DNA of 44,221 bases from Pseudoxanthomonas suwonensis (GTDB lineage Bacteria > Pseudomonadota > Gammaproteobacteria > Xanthomonadales > Xanthomonadaceae), in the NCBI GenBank assembly GCA_030535605.1, contig JAUNRQ010000004.1, forward strand, positions 11,357-55,577, given 5' to 3'. The notes under the pieces are model-generated. The model saw only the letters and a program-made list of their open reading frames with translations. It had not been told where the DNA came from and did not search any database. The translations under genes and the position numbers were made by a program. Positions 34,701 through 42,798 of this stretch are shown piece after piece (position 1 is the first letter of the stretch; every line of letters starts with the position of its first letter).

Positions 34701-35311
34701 TGTTCCGGCGCTTCGAGCAGGCCGAGGGCGCGCAGACCGCCGCGCGTTATGGTGGCAGCGGCCTGGGGCTGGCGATCAGCCAGGAACTGGCCGCGGCGAT
34801 GGGTGGGCGCATCCTGCTCGACAGCCGTCCGGGGCAGGGCGCGACGTTCCACCTGGAACTGCCGCTGCAGGCGATGACCACGTCGAATAATGCGGTCCCC
34901 GTGGACAGCGCCGAGGCCGTCGCCGAGGGCGATGGCCTGAATCTGCTGCTGGTCGAAGACGATGCCACCGTGGCCGAGGTGCTGCTCGGCCTGTTGCGCG
35001 CGCAGGGGCATCACGTGGTTCACGCCGCACATGGCCTGGCGGCGCTGGGTGAAGCGGCGACGCGGCCGTTCGACGCCGCGTTGCTTGATCTGGACCTGCC
35101 GGGGATGGACGGCTTCTCGCTGGCGCGGCAATTGCGCGCCCGTACGCCGTCGATGCCGCTGCTGGCGATCACCGCACGCGCCGATGCCCAGGCCGAGCCG
35201 CTGTCCCGCGCCGCCGGATTCGACGGTTTCGTGCGCAAACCGCTGACCGGGGCGATGCTGGCCAGCGCGCTGGCAGGGTTGCTCCGGGCACGTCCGCGCA
35301 GCGCGCGTTGA
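31760..35311 (+). CDS. Beta-propeller hybrid histidine kinase
   Basis: Protein of 1183 aa. Signal/anchor (MRGWWLWWCLWLASSAATAWA), propeller repeats to about residue 660 (GYIWIGTADGLARHDG), a Y_Y_Y domain, one membrane helix (about 765-788), HisKA with His823 in LGHEVRTPMTGVLG, HATPase (NAIKFTEAG, DTGPGI, GGSGLGLAISQ) and a receiver domain with Asp1110 (LDLDLPGMDG). It ends after the receiver, so a further phosphotransfer partner is needed. Start TTG 31760 is chosen because AAGGAGGG lies about 9 nt upstream and the signal sequence starts there. It is an input-domain relative of the diguanylate cyclase at 24904-28089. Confidence 0.91.
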   Translation: MRGWWLWWCLWLASSAATAWAAVPETPRLRLIGVGQGLPSSDIKSLARDRAGYIWIGTADGLARHDGVGMQVWRHDPLLSDSLPDNTVHELLVDGADRVWVAVEDAGLSWLDATRTTLRHVRAADHPAMRREDVWALAERDGVLWFGTFGGGLHRLRVEGDERVVVEHVASEDDGGLPSDNVIDLEFDDEGVLWIATDKGLARLPPGGGVEPWALPEGPPSAMVYSVTRLQDGLWVGAASGVFHRRVDGQWRQPAWTGMFERPNAMTGIARGHDGGHWLISQRGLWRAHGESAPVPVPLGGPGIPRVISALLLEDTGALWVPVYGAGLGYLRSDWQRVAQFTQQPLGLRGEMYPGVAAASAGGVWLAGYNGELERLDRDGSLHLPGPHLRERLAGIRFYAVLEDVGGRLWLGHRYGLLRVGKDGAVSEWGWSTPVDPTPRGMMSHLLDDGRGGVWLVVAGGGVQRRDSEGRVLLDLPARTDNGLGVADIETAVVDADRTLWLGTSDGVLRLPFGANRFIHVAEMGADRVFAMDFDAGGDLWLQGLSGLRRYRRDGDGWRQLDHVGIAQGLPAVGAAALVVARDGKVWLSTSRGLFGWEPGPRLLQRYGVEDGLSSQEFLDRALAMAADGMLVASTSDGSVLLVDTSMPRPPARKPTLRIDAAWVRRHGQWDRLPEQSGIELQPGDHELRVQARLLAFDDPSSNRYWSLLEGHDNQWMPHFGDAQRVYAGLAPGSYQLRLRAVDAAGNVADEQQLPVLVRPPWWGAWWARAVFGGLLVLAAWQLAAAYRRRLRRRHELQLAEQQRRMAEQASLAKTRFLATLGHEVRTPMTGVLGMSELLLDSELDGRQRSHVQSIRRAGEHLLRLVDDALDLAKVEAGKLELHVTDFDLHALLDDVVDFSAPLADRRGLRFAEQVDPATPRSVRGDRTRLEQILLNLLGNAIKFTEAGHVILEVAPLPAGGVRFSVSDTGPGINEEQARRLFRRFEQAEGAQTAARYGGSGLGLAISQELAAAMGGRILLDSRPGQGATFHLELPLQAMTTSNNAVPVDSAEAVAEGDGLNLLLVEDDATVAEVLLGLLRAQGHHVVHAAHGLAALGEAATRPFDAALLDLDLPGMDGFSLARQLRARTPSMPLLAITARADAQAEPLSRAAGFDGFVRKPLTGAMLASALAGLLRARPRSAR

Positions 35312-35326
35312 AGACGGCGAGTCCTG

Positions 35327-35821
35327 TCAGTTGCTGCCCGGCAGCAGCAGCGAACGTTGCGCGTCTACCAGCCCGCGCGCCTGCAACCAGTGCCACGCAT
35401 CGGTGGCGTCGTGCTCGACATAGGCACGGGCGCTGCCGAGGCGGAAGGTGTAGCCCCAAACGTCCATGTCGCTGAGGATGCGCGCGCCGCCGACGCCGGG
35501 CAGGGCATCGCCCAGCAGTACCTGCAGCACGCACACCGCGTTTTCCTCGTCGATGCTGTCGGTGGCGTCGGTGTGGACCGCCGCGCGCCGTGGCTCGGGC
35601 AGCACGATCAGGTGGCCGGCCTCGTGCAGCAGCGAATGCACCGGTGTATCGGCACGGACGAAGACGTCGTGGCCGATGATGCCGGCTTCGCAATCGCCCC
35701 AGTAGCTGCCGGGGATCTCGGCATCGTCGGCCACCACGTGCATTGTCAGCCCGAAGCGCGCAAGCAGCGCGGCGGCGTCCGCGCAGGCGATATCGCGGAC
35801 GCGGATGACATCGGCGCTCAA
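35327..35821 (-). CDS. HEAGH-type zinc metalloprotein coupled to minE
   Basis: Protein of 164 aa, no signal peptide. A gluzincin-type motif HSLLHEAGHLIVL gives His66, Glu67 and His70; Glu92/Glu93 in DEENAVCVLQ is a candidate third ligand. I do not recognise a characterised member; similar proteins occur after minE in xanthomonads as I recall. No ATG fits; TTG 35821 overlaps the minE stop (ATTGA), so its synthesis depends on translation of minE. Function is unknown: a peptidase or a non-proteolytic metal-binding protein are both possible. Confidence 0.78.
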   Translation of the reverse strand: MSADVIRVRDIACADAAALLARFGLTMHVVADDAEIPGSYWGDCEAGIIGHDVFVRADTPVHSLLHEAGHLIVLPEPRRAAVHTDATDSIDEENAVCVLQVLLGDALPGVGGARILSDMDVWGYTFRLGSARAYVEHDATDAWHWLQARGLVDAQRSLLLPGSN

Positions 35822-36084
35822 TTGGAAGCGTTCTGGTCCGGCAACTCGATGGAGATGTCCAGCAGGTCGTAATCGCCGTGCTTTTCCTTGGTCACCGAGA
35901 TCGCGCTGTCCGGAATGTGGAAGTGTTTCTGGATCAACGCCATCAGTTCTTCCTTGAACTCCGGCGGAATCGGGATGTCGTGCGGATCGCGGGCATCGCG
36001 CTGCTGCGCGATGATGAACTGCAGGCGGCTCTTGGCTTCGGAAGCCGAGTCGCGACGTGGCTTCAGGAAATCGAAAAGACCCAT
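35818..36084 (-). CDS. minE: Cell division topological specificity factor MinE
   Basis: Protein of 88 aa. It stimulates MinD ATPase and displaces MinC, producing the pole-to-pole oscillation that keeps the Z ring at midcell. N-terminal MGLFDFLKPRR is the membrane-binding stretch; AKSRLQFIIAQQR is the anti-MinCD helix; the C-terminal half is the dimerisation fold. I chose ATG 36084 because GGGGG lies 6 nt upstream; ATG 36087, which overlaps the minD stop (TGATG), is the alternative. Confidence 0.97.
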   Translation of the reverse strand: MGLFDFLKPRRDSASEAKSRLQFIIAQQRDARDPHDIPIPPEFKEELMALIQKHFHIPDSAISVTKEKHGDYDLLDISIELPDQNASN

Positions 36085-36086
36085 CA

Positions 36087-36896
36087 TCAACCCCCGAAGA
36101 TCTTGCTGAAGAAGCCCTTCTTCTCAGCCGAGACGAAGCGCATCGGGCGCTGCTCGCCAAGCAGCCGTGCAACAGCGTCTTCATAGGCCGCTGCCGCCGT
36201 CGACTCGTTGTCCAGGATCACCGGCTCGCCCTTGTTCGAGGCATTGAGCACGTCGGTGGATTCGGGGATCACCCCGATGGCGGTCAGGCCAAGCACTTCT
36301 TCGACGTCCTTGACGCTGAGCATCTCGCCCTTTTCCACGCGCGCCGGGCTGTAGCGGGTCAGCAGCAGGTACTCCTCGACGCGCTCGCCGGCTTCGGCCT
36401 TGCGGGTCTTGGAGGACAGCAGCCCGAGGATGCGGTCGGAGTCGCGCACCGAGGATACTTCCGGGTTGACCACGACAATGGCCTTGTCGGCGAAGTACAT
36501 CGCCAGGAAGGCGCCTTTCTCGATGCCGGCCGGCGAGTCGCAGACGATCCAGTCGAAGCCGTCGGCGGCCAGGTCCTTGAGCACCTTTTCCACGCCTTCC
36601 AGGGTCAGCGCATCCTTGTCGCGCGTCTGCGAGGCCGCGAGCACGAACAGGTTGTCGAAACGCTTGTCCTTGATCATCGCCTGGCGCAGGCTGGCTTCGC
36701 CGTTGACCACGTTGACGAAGTCGTACACCACGCGCCGTTCGCAGCCCATGATCAGGTCGAGGTTGCGCAGGCCGACGTCGAAGTCGATGACCACGACCTT
36801 GTGCCCGCGGCGCGCCAGTCCGGTGGCGATGCTGGCGCTGGAGGTGGTCTTGCCGACGCCGCCCTTGCCCGAGGTGACTACGAGGATCTCAGTCAA
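36087..36896 (-). CDS. minD: Septum site-determining ATPase MinD
   Basis: Protein of 269 aa. Deviant Walker A GKGGVGKTT near the N-terminus, DFDVGLRN, and DSPAGIEKGA; the C-terminus (EKKGFFSKIFGG) is the amphipathic membrane-targeting helix. It recruits MinC to the membrane. The start codon is TTG 36896, with GGAG about 8 nt upstream; no in-frame ATG fits the conserved TEILVVTSGKGG. A TAGAAT box in the gap to minC suggests its own promoter. Confidence 0.97.
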   Translation of the reverse strand: MTEILVVTSGKGGVGKTTSSASIATGLARRGHKVVVIDFDVGLRNLDLIMGCERRVVYDFVNVVNGEASLRQAMIKDKRFDNLFVLAASQTRDKDALTLEGVEKVLKDLAADGFDWIVCDSPAGIEKGAFLAMYFADKAIVVVNPEVSSVRDSDRILGLLSSKTRKAEAGERVEEYLLLTRYSPARVEKGEMLSVKDVEEVLGLTAIGVIPESTDVLNASNKGEPVILDNESTAAAAYEDAVARLLGEQRPMRFVSAEKKGFFSKIFGG

Positions 36897-36951
36897 TGTC
36901 GTTCTCCGCTGTGGCCGCCGGGCGACCGTTGTTTTTGGGGGGTACCACGGG

Positions 36952-36957
36952 ATTCTA
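36952..36957 (-). promoter_or_regulatory. Possible internal promoter for minD-minE
   Basis: TAGAAT on the minus strand in the 86-bp gap between minC and minD; predicted start near 36945, leader of about 49 nt. No -35 match is evident in the adjoining end of minC. Confidence 0.45.
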
Positions 36958-36982
36958 AGCGCGTCGGGACCGACGCGGCCGT

Positions 36983-37762
36983 TCAGTCCGTGGCCTGGAG
37001 CTTGAGTTCGCCATCCTGCAGCCAGACATGCACCGGCTTGCCGTTCAGTTCCGGCGGCATGTCATCCATGACTTTGTAGTGGCCGGCGATGGCGACCAGT
37101 TCGGCGTGGAACTCGCGGCAGAAGATGTGGGCCTTGCCGAAGCCCTGGGCGCCGGCCAGGGCGCGGCCGCGAAGGGCGCCGTGGATGTGGATGCTGCCAT
37201 CGGCGATCACCTCCGCGCCGGCACCGACCTGCCCGAGCACGGTCAGGTCGCGGCCTTCGGCATAAACCTGCTGGCCGGACCGGACCGGGCTGGCCTGCAC
37301 CTGGCCCGGCTCACCGTGGTCGGGCGGGCGCGCCGCCGGTGCCGGGGCGGGTGCCGGTTCGGGCTCGTGGCGCCGCGGCGGTGCCTCCTGCGCGGGGGTT
37401 GCTGCCGCCACCGGCTCGTACTGTGCGCGGAACTTGGCCAGCAGCGGCAGGTCCAGCGCCCGCGCCAGGGCCTCGTTCTCGCTGCTGCCATAACTCAATG
37501 CAACCGGGTGCACGCCGGCCTCGCGCAGTGCCTGGACCAGGGCGCGTGCAGCGGCCGTGTCCGGCAGGCGGGCCAGGCCGCCGAAATCGACCACCACCGC
37601 GGCATGCTCGAACAGCTTGGGCGCACGCTGCACCCGTTCACGCATCTCCGCCGCCAGCCGTTCGACGTCCAGCGTGCGGATGCGCAGGTTGGCGATGCCG
37701 ACCTGGCCGATCTTCAGTTCGCCGGCCTGCTCGTAATCCAGGCCCCGGGAATCCACCGCCAT
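36983..37762 (-). CDS. minC: Septum site-determining protein MinC
   Basis: Protein of 259 aa. N-terminal FtsZ-inhibiting domain (about 1-110), a Pro/Ala/Glu-rich linker (about 118-155), and the beta-helical MinC_C domain with [37 protein letters not shown] and [13 protein letters not shown], which binds MinD. ATG 37762 starts 2 bases after the GNAT gene stop; GGGGA lies about 8 nt upstream. Confidence 0.96.
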   Translation of the reverse strand: MAVDSRGLDYEQAGELKIGQVGIANLRIRTLDVERLAAEMRERVQRAPKLFEHAAVVVDFGGLARLPDTAAARALVQALREAGVHPVALSYGSSENEALARALDLPLLAKFRAQYEPVAAATPAQEAPPRRHEPEPAPAPAPAARPPDHGEPGQVQASPVRSGQQVYAEGRDLTVLGQVGAGAEVIADGSIHIHGALRGRALAGAQGFGKAHIFCREFHAELVAIAGHYKVMDDMPPELNGKPVHVWLQDGELKLQATD

Positions 37763-37764
37763 GT

Positions 37765-38361
37765 TCAGTAGGTCCCCGTCGAACGCTGCGGCAGGCGCAG
37801 ATTGTGCGGCTGGGTCACCCAGGGTTGGTCGGGCAGGTCCATGCCGTAGGTTTCGCGGATCCAGGCATGGCTGCACAGCGGCTTCATCAACATCGCCGCA
37901 CGGATGCCGGTATCGTCCATTACCCGCTGGCCGACCTCGCGGAAGCCGAAGCTGCCGTGGAACAGCAGCACGGTGTCGCTGCCGCCTTCCAGGAACACCT
38001 CGCAAGCCAGCTGCGGATGGCGCAGCTCGGCATAGCTTTGCACGTCGGCGTAGAACGCCCGTCCCAGGCCGCCGCCGCGGCGGCGGCTGGCCACCACGAT
38101 CCGGTCGATGTACAGGAAGTCCTCGTGGCGCTCGCCGAACCAGCGGAAGTTGCCGCTGTCGTGGTCGGCATCGGCGCCGAAGGCCACCAGGAATCCGGCC
38201 ATCGCACCATCGCGCTCGGCGATGCGGAAGTACTCCGCGGTGGCGTGGAAGCGCCTCAGCCGGGCGGCGTCCAGCGGCAGGATGTTGGGACCGGCGGCGT
38301 TGTTCAGGGCAAGGACGGAATCCAGCTCGTGCTCGCGCACGTCGCGGATGACGATGGACAT
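37765..38361 (-). CDS. GNAT-family acetyltransferase
   Basis: Protein of 198 aa, cytoplasmic. GNAT fold: [17 protein letters not shown] at the start, the AcCoA-binding A motif [20 protein letters not shown], and [12 protein letters not shown]. Proteins of this group are often annotated only as GNAT; substrate unknown. The ATG has GGAG about 8 nt upstream. First gene of the min cluster, 2 bases before minC, so it is co-transcribed with the division genes, but a role in division is not shown. Confidence 0.88.
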   Translation of the reverse strand: MSIVIRDVREHELDSVLALNNAAGPNILPLDAARLRRFHATAEYFRIAERDGAMAGFLVAFGADADHDSGNFRWFGERHEDFLYIDRIVVASRRRGGGLGRAFYADVQSYAELRHPQLACEVFLEGGSDTVLLFHGSFGFREVGQRVMDDTGIRAAMLMKPLCSHAWIRETYGMDLPDQPWVTQPHNLRLPQRSTGTY

Positions 38362-38420
38362 TCAAGCACTCCGTGGCTGCCTGGCACTGCGGTGCCGGAC
38401 GGGCTTCTGCTGAGGCGTGC

Positions 38421-38426
38421 ATTATC
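38421..38426 (-). promoter_or_regulatory. -10 element of the GNAT-min operon
   Basis: GATAAT on the minus strand, giving a leader of roughly 50 nt with GGAG before ATG 38361. Confidence 0.45.
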
Positions 38427-38481
38427 GCACGGGTTGCCGGCGGCATGGCCTTCGGCAGCGGCACGCGGTGCCGGCGCGCAC

Positions 38482-38487
38482 TACCAT
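38482..38487 (+). promoter_or_regulatory. -10 element of a probable leaderless kinase promoter
   Basis: TACCAT, then seven bases, then ATG 38495. The earlier in-frame ATG at 38486 overlaps this box. Confidence 0.5.
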
Positions 38488-38494
38488 GAGCGCC

Positions 38495-39667
38495 ATGTTC
38501 ACGCGTCTGGACCCGAGTCGCCTGCTCCACTACGCCGGCCTGTTCACCTGGGCGGTGGTGGCCTTGCCGCTGCTGCTGCTGGAGCCGGCTGCGGCGGCGC
38601 TGGGCTGGGAAGCATGGCTGGCGTGGCTGGTGTTCGGCCTGTCCTACACGTGGTTGACCCGTGGCCTGGGCCAGCGCCGGGTACGCATGGCCGATTACCT
38701 GCTGCTGTTGCCGCTCAATGCCAGCGCCATCGCATTCAGCTTTCTGACCGGTACCGGACTGGCGGCGATCCTGCTGATGGTTGCTGCGTCCGTGCTGCCG
38801 TGGATGCTCTCGTTGCGAGCGGGCCTGGCGGTATTGCTGCTGAGCGAGTCGGCGCTGGTACTGGTGTTCACCTACGGCCTGCATTTCCCGCCGGTGGAGT
38901 CGATGATCCAGACCGCGGTGTATCTTGGCGTGACCGGCTTCGTCTTCGCCACCTCGCTGGTCGGGCGCCAGCAGGCGCAGGCGCGCGACGAGCAGCACCG
39001 CCTGAACGCGGAACTGCGGGCGACCCGGGCGCTGCTGGCCGAATCCGTCCGCGTCAACGAGCGCACCCGCATCGCCCGCGAACTGCACGACCTGCTGGGC
39101 CATCACTTGACCGCCCTGAGCCTGAACCTGGAAGTCGCCGGCCATCTGGTCGACGGCAAGGCGCTGGAGCATGTCGGCCAAGCGCACACGCTGGCCAAGC
39201 TGCTGCTGAGTGACGTACGCGAAGCGGTCAGCCAGATCCGCGAGGCCGATCGCATCGACATGGCCGCCACGCTGGCGCCGCTGGCGCGCAATGTCCCGGG
39301 CTTGCGCATCGACTTGGACACGCCGGAACCGTTCTGGATGGATGATCCCGAGCATGCCCACGTGTTGCTGCGTTGCACTCAGGAGATCGTCACCAACGCG
39401 GTACGCCACGCACAGGCCAGCCGCCTGTCGCTCGCATTCCGCGTGGATGGCACCGTGGTGCGTTTGCATGCCCGCGACGACGGCCGCGGTGCCGATCACT
39501 TTGCCCTGGGCAACGGCCTGCGCGGCATGCGCGAGAGGCTCGATGCCCACGGCGGCACCCTGGAGGTCCGCAGTGCGCCGGGTGCCGGTTTCGTCCTTGA
39601 CATCGTCCTGCCCCTGCATGGGGCCACCATGACCCGTCGCACCAGCGCCCAGGAGTTGCCTGCATGA
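38495..39667 (+). CDS. Membrane sensor histidine kinase (HisKA_3/NarL type)
   Basis: Protein of 390 aa. About five or six membrane helices fill residues 10-155, then a coiled linker and a HisKA_3 domain with His198 in [22 protein letters not shown]. The ATPase domain has [15 protein letters not shown] and DDGRGA...[11 protein letters not shown]. No large periplasmic domain, so it probably senses membrane state or an intramembrane signal, as DesK does. ATG 38495 is preferred to ATG 38486. It overlaps its response regulator by ATGA. Confidence 0.92.
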   Translation: MFTRLDPSRLLHYAGLFTWAVVALPLLLLEPAAAALGWEAWLAWLVFGLSYTWLTRGLGQRRVRMADYLLLLPLNASAIAFSFLTGTGLAAILLMVAASVLPWMLSLRAGLAVLLLSESALVLVFTYGLHFPPVESMIQTAVYLGVTGFVFATSLVGRQQAQARDEQHRLNAELRATRALLAESVRVNERTRIARELHDLLGHHLTALSLNLEVAGHLVDGKALEHVGQAHTLAKLLLSDVREAVSQIREADRIDMAATLAPLARNVPGLRIDLDTPEPFWMDDPEHAHVLLRCTQEIVTNAVRHAQASRLSLAFRVDGTVVRLHARDDGRGADHFALGNGLRGMRERLDAHGGTLEVRSAPGAGFVLDIVLPLHGATMTRRTSAQELPA

Positions 39668-40329
39668 CCGCCACCGCCGCAGACCGCACGATCCGCGTGT
39701 TCCTGGTCGATGATCAGACCCTGGTGCGCCAAGGCGTGCGCTCGCTGCTGGCACTGGCCGAGGGCATGGAGGTGGTGGCCGAGGCCGCCGACGGCCGCCA
39801 GGCCGTCGAGCAGATCCCGCAGGTGCAGCCGGACGTGGTGCTGATGGACATGCGCATGCCGGTGATGTCCGGGCTGGAGGCGTTGCAAGCACTGTCGCGG
39901 CAGGGCCAGCTGCCGCCGACCATCATCCTGACCACCTTCGACGACGACCAGCTGGTGCTGGCCGGGATGAAGGCCGGTGCCAAGGGCTACCTATTGAAGG
40001 ATGTTTCGCTGGAGCAGCTGGTGGGAGCCATCCGCAGTGTCGCCGCCGGCGGGTCGCTGGTGCAGCCGGCCGTCACCCAACGGCTGTTGTCGGGCCTGGA
40101 GGCGATGCAGAACCAGTTCGTCAGCCTCGAGCAGCCGGATCCGCTGACCGAACGGGAAACCGAGATCCTGCGGCTGATGGCGGGCGGGTTCTCCAACAAG
40201 GAGATCGCCAATTCGCTGGGCGTGGCCGAAGGCACCATCAAGAACCACGTGTCCAACATCCTCAGCAAACTCGGCGTGCGCGACCGTACGCGCGCGGTGC
40301 TGAAGGCGTTCGAGCTGAAGCTGGTCTGA
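39664..40329 (+). CDS. NarL/LuxR-family response regulator
   Basis: Protein of 221 aa. Receiver domain with the acidic pair VDDQ, phospho-acceptor Asp62 (LMDMRMP), Thr in ILTTF and Lys in LLKD; then a LuxR helix-turn-helix ([47 protein letters not shown]). Partner of the upstream kinase by overlap. Targets unknown; no ABC transporter or desaturase is adjacent. Confidence 0.95.
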   Translation: MTATAADRTIRVFLVDDQTLVRQGVRSLLALAEGMEVVAEAADGRQAVEQIPQVQPDVVLMDMRMPVMSGLEALQALSRQGQLPPTIILTTFDDDQLVLAGMKAGAKGYLLKDVSLEQLVGAIRSVAAGGSLVQPAVTQRLLSGLEAMQNQFVSLEQPDPLTERETEILRLMAGGFSNKEIANSLGVAEGTIKNHVSNILSKLGVRDRTRAVLKAFELKLV

Positions 40330-40436
40330 TGCCGGCGAACCGCTGCGAACACGGTGTTGCGCCGCGTTGGCGGAAGATGAAACAAGAACATGCTAGCGTG
40401 CGCGGGTCATGCCTGTCGCGAGGCTTCGCATCTTGC

Positions 40437-40442
40437 TAGGAT
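40437..40442 (+). promoter_or_regulatory. Extended -10 promoter element of the SRPBCC gene
   Basis: TAGGAT preceded by TGC (TGn extended -10). Predicted leader of about 43 nt with GGAG before ATG 40493. Confidence 0.45.
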
Positions 40443-40492
40443 GACGCCCTTGCGCCCCGGCCCCGGCCGGTCCTGGTCCTGGAGAACCATGA

Positions 40493-41620
40493 ATGAGTCG
40501 TCTGCTTGAGATCCTGATTTCCCTCGTGATCGTCGCCGCGATCTTCCTGATCGTCGCGCTGATCCTGCCGTCTAAGCGCGCGCTGACCGAAAGCGTCGAA
40601 ACCAACCGCCGCGTCGGCGTGGTCCACGACACCGTGAACAGCTTCCGTCGTTTCGGCGAGTGGAACGCGATCACCCTGCGCGACCCCGGTGCCCAGCTGA
40701 CCCGGTCCGGCCCTGAAGAAGGCGTCGGTGCCAAGCTCGACTACCGCTCCAACGTCGCGACCGTCGGCAACGGCAGCTGGGAAATCGTCGAGTCGGTGCC
40801 CGGTGAATCGGTGACCTACGCGATCAACGACACCCATCGCGGCAGCAACAAGCGCAGCAAGATTTCGCTGGAAATCACCGGTCGTGGCATGCGCAACGTC
40901 GAAATCACCCAGGACTACCGGGTCGATTACGGCTGGGACCTGCTGGGTCGCTACGCCGGCCTGTACGTCAGCGGCAACGTCGGCGACGACCTGCGCCTTG
41001 GCCTGGACCGCCTGAGCGCCATGCTGGCGTCGGTGCCGAACGTCGACTACAACGAAATGGGTCCGCGCTTCACCGGGCTGGACATCGTCGATCGCCCCGT
41101 CGAGAACCTGCTGGTGGTCAACGCCGGTTCGATCGAGCGCAAGGACGAGGCGCTGGCCTCGGCGATGAAGTCGAACATGGAGTGGATCCGCCGTACCATG
41201 GACGCCAACAACCTGGTGGCCGCCGGCCCGATGCGCATCCAGTCCACCGAAGTGGGCCGTGACAACTACGCCTTCGACGTGGTCCAGCCGGTGCGTCGCC
41301 GTGGCGGTGCCGCAGCCACCACCAGCTCGGAAGAAGGCGACAATGCCGCCCCCGTGGTGGCCGACGCCGGCCCGGAACTCACCGGCCTGACGCTGCAGGG
41401 CCCGGTGAAATACGAACGCACCGAGGCAACGCGCGCGGTGACCGTGGATTTCGGCGGTTACTGGGCCGAACTGGAGAACGCCCGCAACGCCATGCGCGCT
41501 TGGGCCATGACCCGCGGCCACGAGGTCATCGGGCGTCCCTACGAGGATTACATCGGCGGCATCGACGCGGCCTTCAGCACCGACGGCAAGTACAAGCTGT
41601 ACTGGGACCTCAAGCCCTGA
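40493..41620 (+). CDS. Membrane-anchored SRPBCC (polyketide cyclase-like) protein
   Basis: Protein of 375 aa. One N-terminal membrane helix (LLEILISLVIVAAIFLIVALI), then an SRPBCC/START-like domain (about residues 30-190) with hydrophobic ligand-pocket pattern and VGAKLDYRSN, followed by a second alpha/beta region and a short disordered insert (near 265-290). Annotated in relatives as polyketide cyclase, but no polyketide genes are near and the catalytic role is doubtful. Ends before a strong terminator. Confidence 0.82.
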   Translation: MSRLLEILISLVIVAAIFLIVALILPSKRALTESVETNRRVGVVHDTVNSFRRFGEWNAITLRDPGAQLTRSGPEEGVGAKLDYRSNVATVGNGSWEIVESVPGESVTYAINDTHRGSNKRSKISLEITGRGMRNVEITQDYRVDYGWDLLGRYAGLYVSGNVGDDLRLGLDRLSAMLASVPNVDYNEMGPRFTGLDIVDRPVENLLVVNAGSIERKDEALASAMKSNMEWIRRTMDANNLVAAGPMRIQSTEVGRDNYAFDVVQPVRRRGGAAATTSSEEGDNAAPVVADAGPELTGLTLQGPVKYERTEATRAVTVDFGGYWAELENARNAMRAWAMTRGHEVIGRPYEDYIGGIDAAFSTDGKYKLYWDLKP

Positions 41621-41644
41621 CCCGGCAGGTCATCGTGTTTCCCG

Positions 41645-41678
41645 ACGCCGCCGCACCCGCCAGGGGCGGCGGCGTTTT
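41645..41678 (+). terminator. Rho-independent terminator
   Basis: A perfect 10-bp stem ACGCCGCCGC (41645-41654) / GCGGCGGCGT (41666-41675), loop of 11, then TTT. It ends the SRPBCC transcription unit 24 bases after the stop and precedes the AAGGAG of the DUF423 gene. Confidence 0.85.
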
Positions 41679-41697
41679 CGTTCAAGGAGTCGCCATC

Positions 41698-42087
41698 TTG
41701 CATCCTGGCCACCATTCCGCCGCTCCCGTTCCCCGGCACGTGCGTCAGCGTGACGTGTTGGCCAGTCTCGGTGCCGTGCTGGCCGCTGCCGGCGTGGCGC
41801 TGGCTGCGTGGGCCGCTCACGGGGCACCGGAGGCCTCGCGCGGCAGCTTGCAGCAGGCCGCGCTGTTCGCGCTGCTGCACGGCATCGGGATTGCCGCGCT
41901 GGCGCCGCTGGCGGTCAAGCGCCTGGCGCGCATTGCGCTGGGTTTGCTGCTGGCCGGGACGTTGCTGTTCAGCGGCAGCGTGTTTGCCGGTCACGTCTGG
42001 GGCCTGCCGACGTTGCTGGCGCCGTGGGGTGGCAGCGCCGCGATCCTCGGCTGGCTGCTGCACGCCTGGCAGCGATTTCCGCGGTGA
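41698..42087 (+). CDS. DUF423 family small membrane protein
   Basis: Protein of 129 aa with four membrane helices. The DUF423 pattern is present: LAAAGVALAAWAAHG, QAALFALLHGIGIAAL, LLLAGTLLFSGSVFAG and TLLAPWGGSAAILGWLL. Function is unknown. There is no suitable ATG; TTG 41698 has AAGGAG (41684-41689) 8 nt upstream. It is followed by a glycosylase gene 22 nt later. Confidence 0.88.
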   Translation: MHPGHHSAAPVPRHVRQRDVLASLGAVLAAAGVALAAWAAHGAPEASRGSLQQAALFALLHGIGIAALAPLAVKRLARIALGLLLAGTLLFSGSVFAGHVWGLPTLLAPWGGSAAILGWLLHAWQRFPR

Positions 42088-42109
42088 AGCGGCTCAGCCC
42101 GCTCGCCTG

Positions 42110-42748
42110 ATGGCACGCGGTTTCGACCTGCAGGCCGCGGCCGCCCATCTGGCGCGGCGCGATCGTGCACTGGGTCGCTGGATACGGAAACTGGGCCCGG
42201 TGGCAGCGGAGCCGCGCTGGCGACAGCCGCTGGATCCGGTCGACGCCCTGGCCCGCGCGATCCTCTACCAGCAGTTGTCCGGCAGGGCCGCGGCCACCAT
42301 TGTCGGCAGGGTCGAGGCCGCGACCGGTCGCGCGCGTCTGGATGCCACGGCGCTGGCTTCGGTCGATGACGCCGTGCTGCGCGCATGCGGGGTGTCCGGC
42401 AACAAGTTGCTGGCGCTGCGCGATCTGTGTCGCCGTGCCGACGCGGGCGAGATTCCCGGGGCGCGGCGGCTGGCGCGGATGGACGATGCCGCGATCATCG
42501 ACGCGCTGGTGCCGGTGCGGGGCATCGGCCGCTGGACCGTGGAGATGCTGCTGATTTTCCGGCTGGGTCGTCCGGACGTGTTGCCGGTGGACGACCTCGG
42601 CATCCGCAAGGGAGCGCAGCGGCTGGACGCGCTGGCATCGCCGCCGACACCGCGTGCGTTGTCCGAGCGTGGCGGAATCTGGAGGCCGTATCGTAGCCTG
42701 GCCAGCCTGTACCTGTGGCGGATCGCCGACAGCACTGAACTGCCCTGA
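42110..42748 (+). CDS. DNA-3-methyladenine glycosylase II (AlkA-like)
   Basis: Protein of 212 aa, HhH-GPD superfamily. ILYQQLSGRAAATIVGRV, the hairpin VRGIGRWTVEMLLIFRLG, and the catalytic Asp162 in PVDDLGI. It should remove alkylated purines. Unlike the fused AlkA at 4685-6169, it lacks the N-terminal beta domain and is not near an Ada regulator. ATG 42110 follows the DUF423 stop by 22 nt without a clear ribosome site. Confidence 0.92.
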   Translation: MARGFDLQAAAAHLARRDRALGRWIRKLGPVAAEPRWRQPLDPVDALARAILYQQLSGRAAATIVGRVEAATGRARLDATALASVDDAVLRACGVSGNKLLALRDLCRRADAGEIPGARRLARMDDAAIIDALVPVRGIGRWTVEMLLIFRLGRPDVLPVDDLGIRKGAQRLDALASPPTPRALSERGGIWRPYRSLASLYLWRIADSTELP

Positions 42749-42798
42749 GCGTGCCCCCCTGCGTGGGGCCGTTCGATCGAATGTCCCGCAGCAACAGG

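Noticed and set aside
37763..39892. A minus-strand frame extending minC upstream by about 700 codons
   Set aside because: It crosses the GNAT gene and the kinase in the wrong frame or strand; MinC homology begins at 37762.
42753..42769. GCCCC/GGGGC hairpin as a terminator
   Set aside because: Only 5 bp of stem and no T tract.
42772..42781. Palindrome TTCGATCGAA as a regulatory site
   Set aside because: It lies between two converging gene ends, away from any promoter, and a 10-bp palindrome is expected by chance at this scale.
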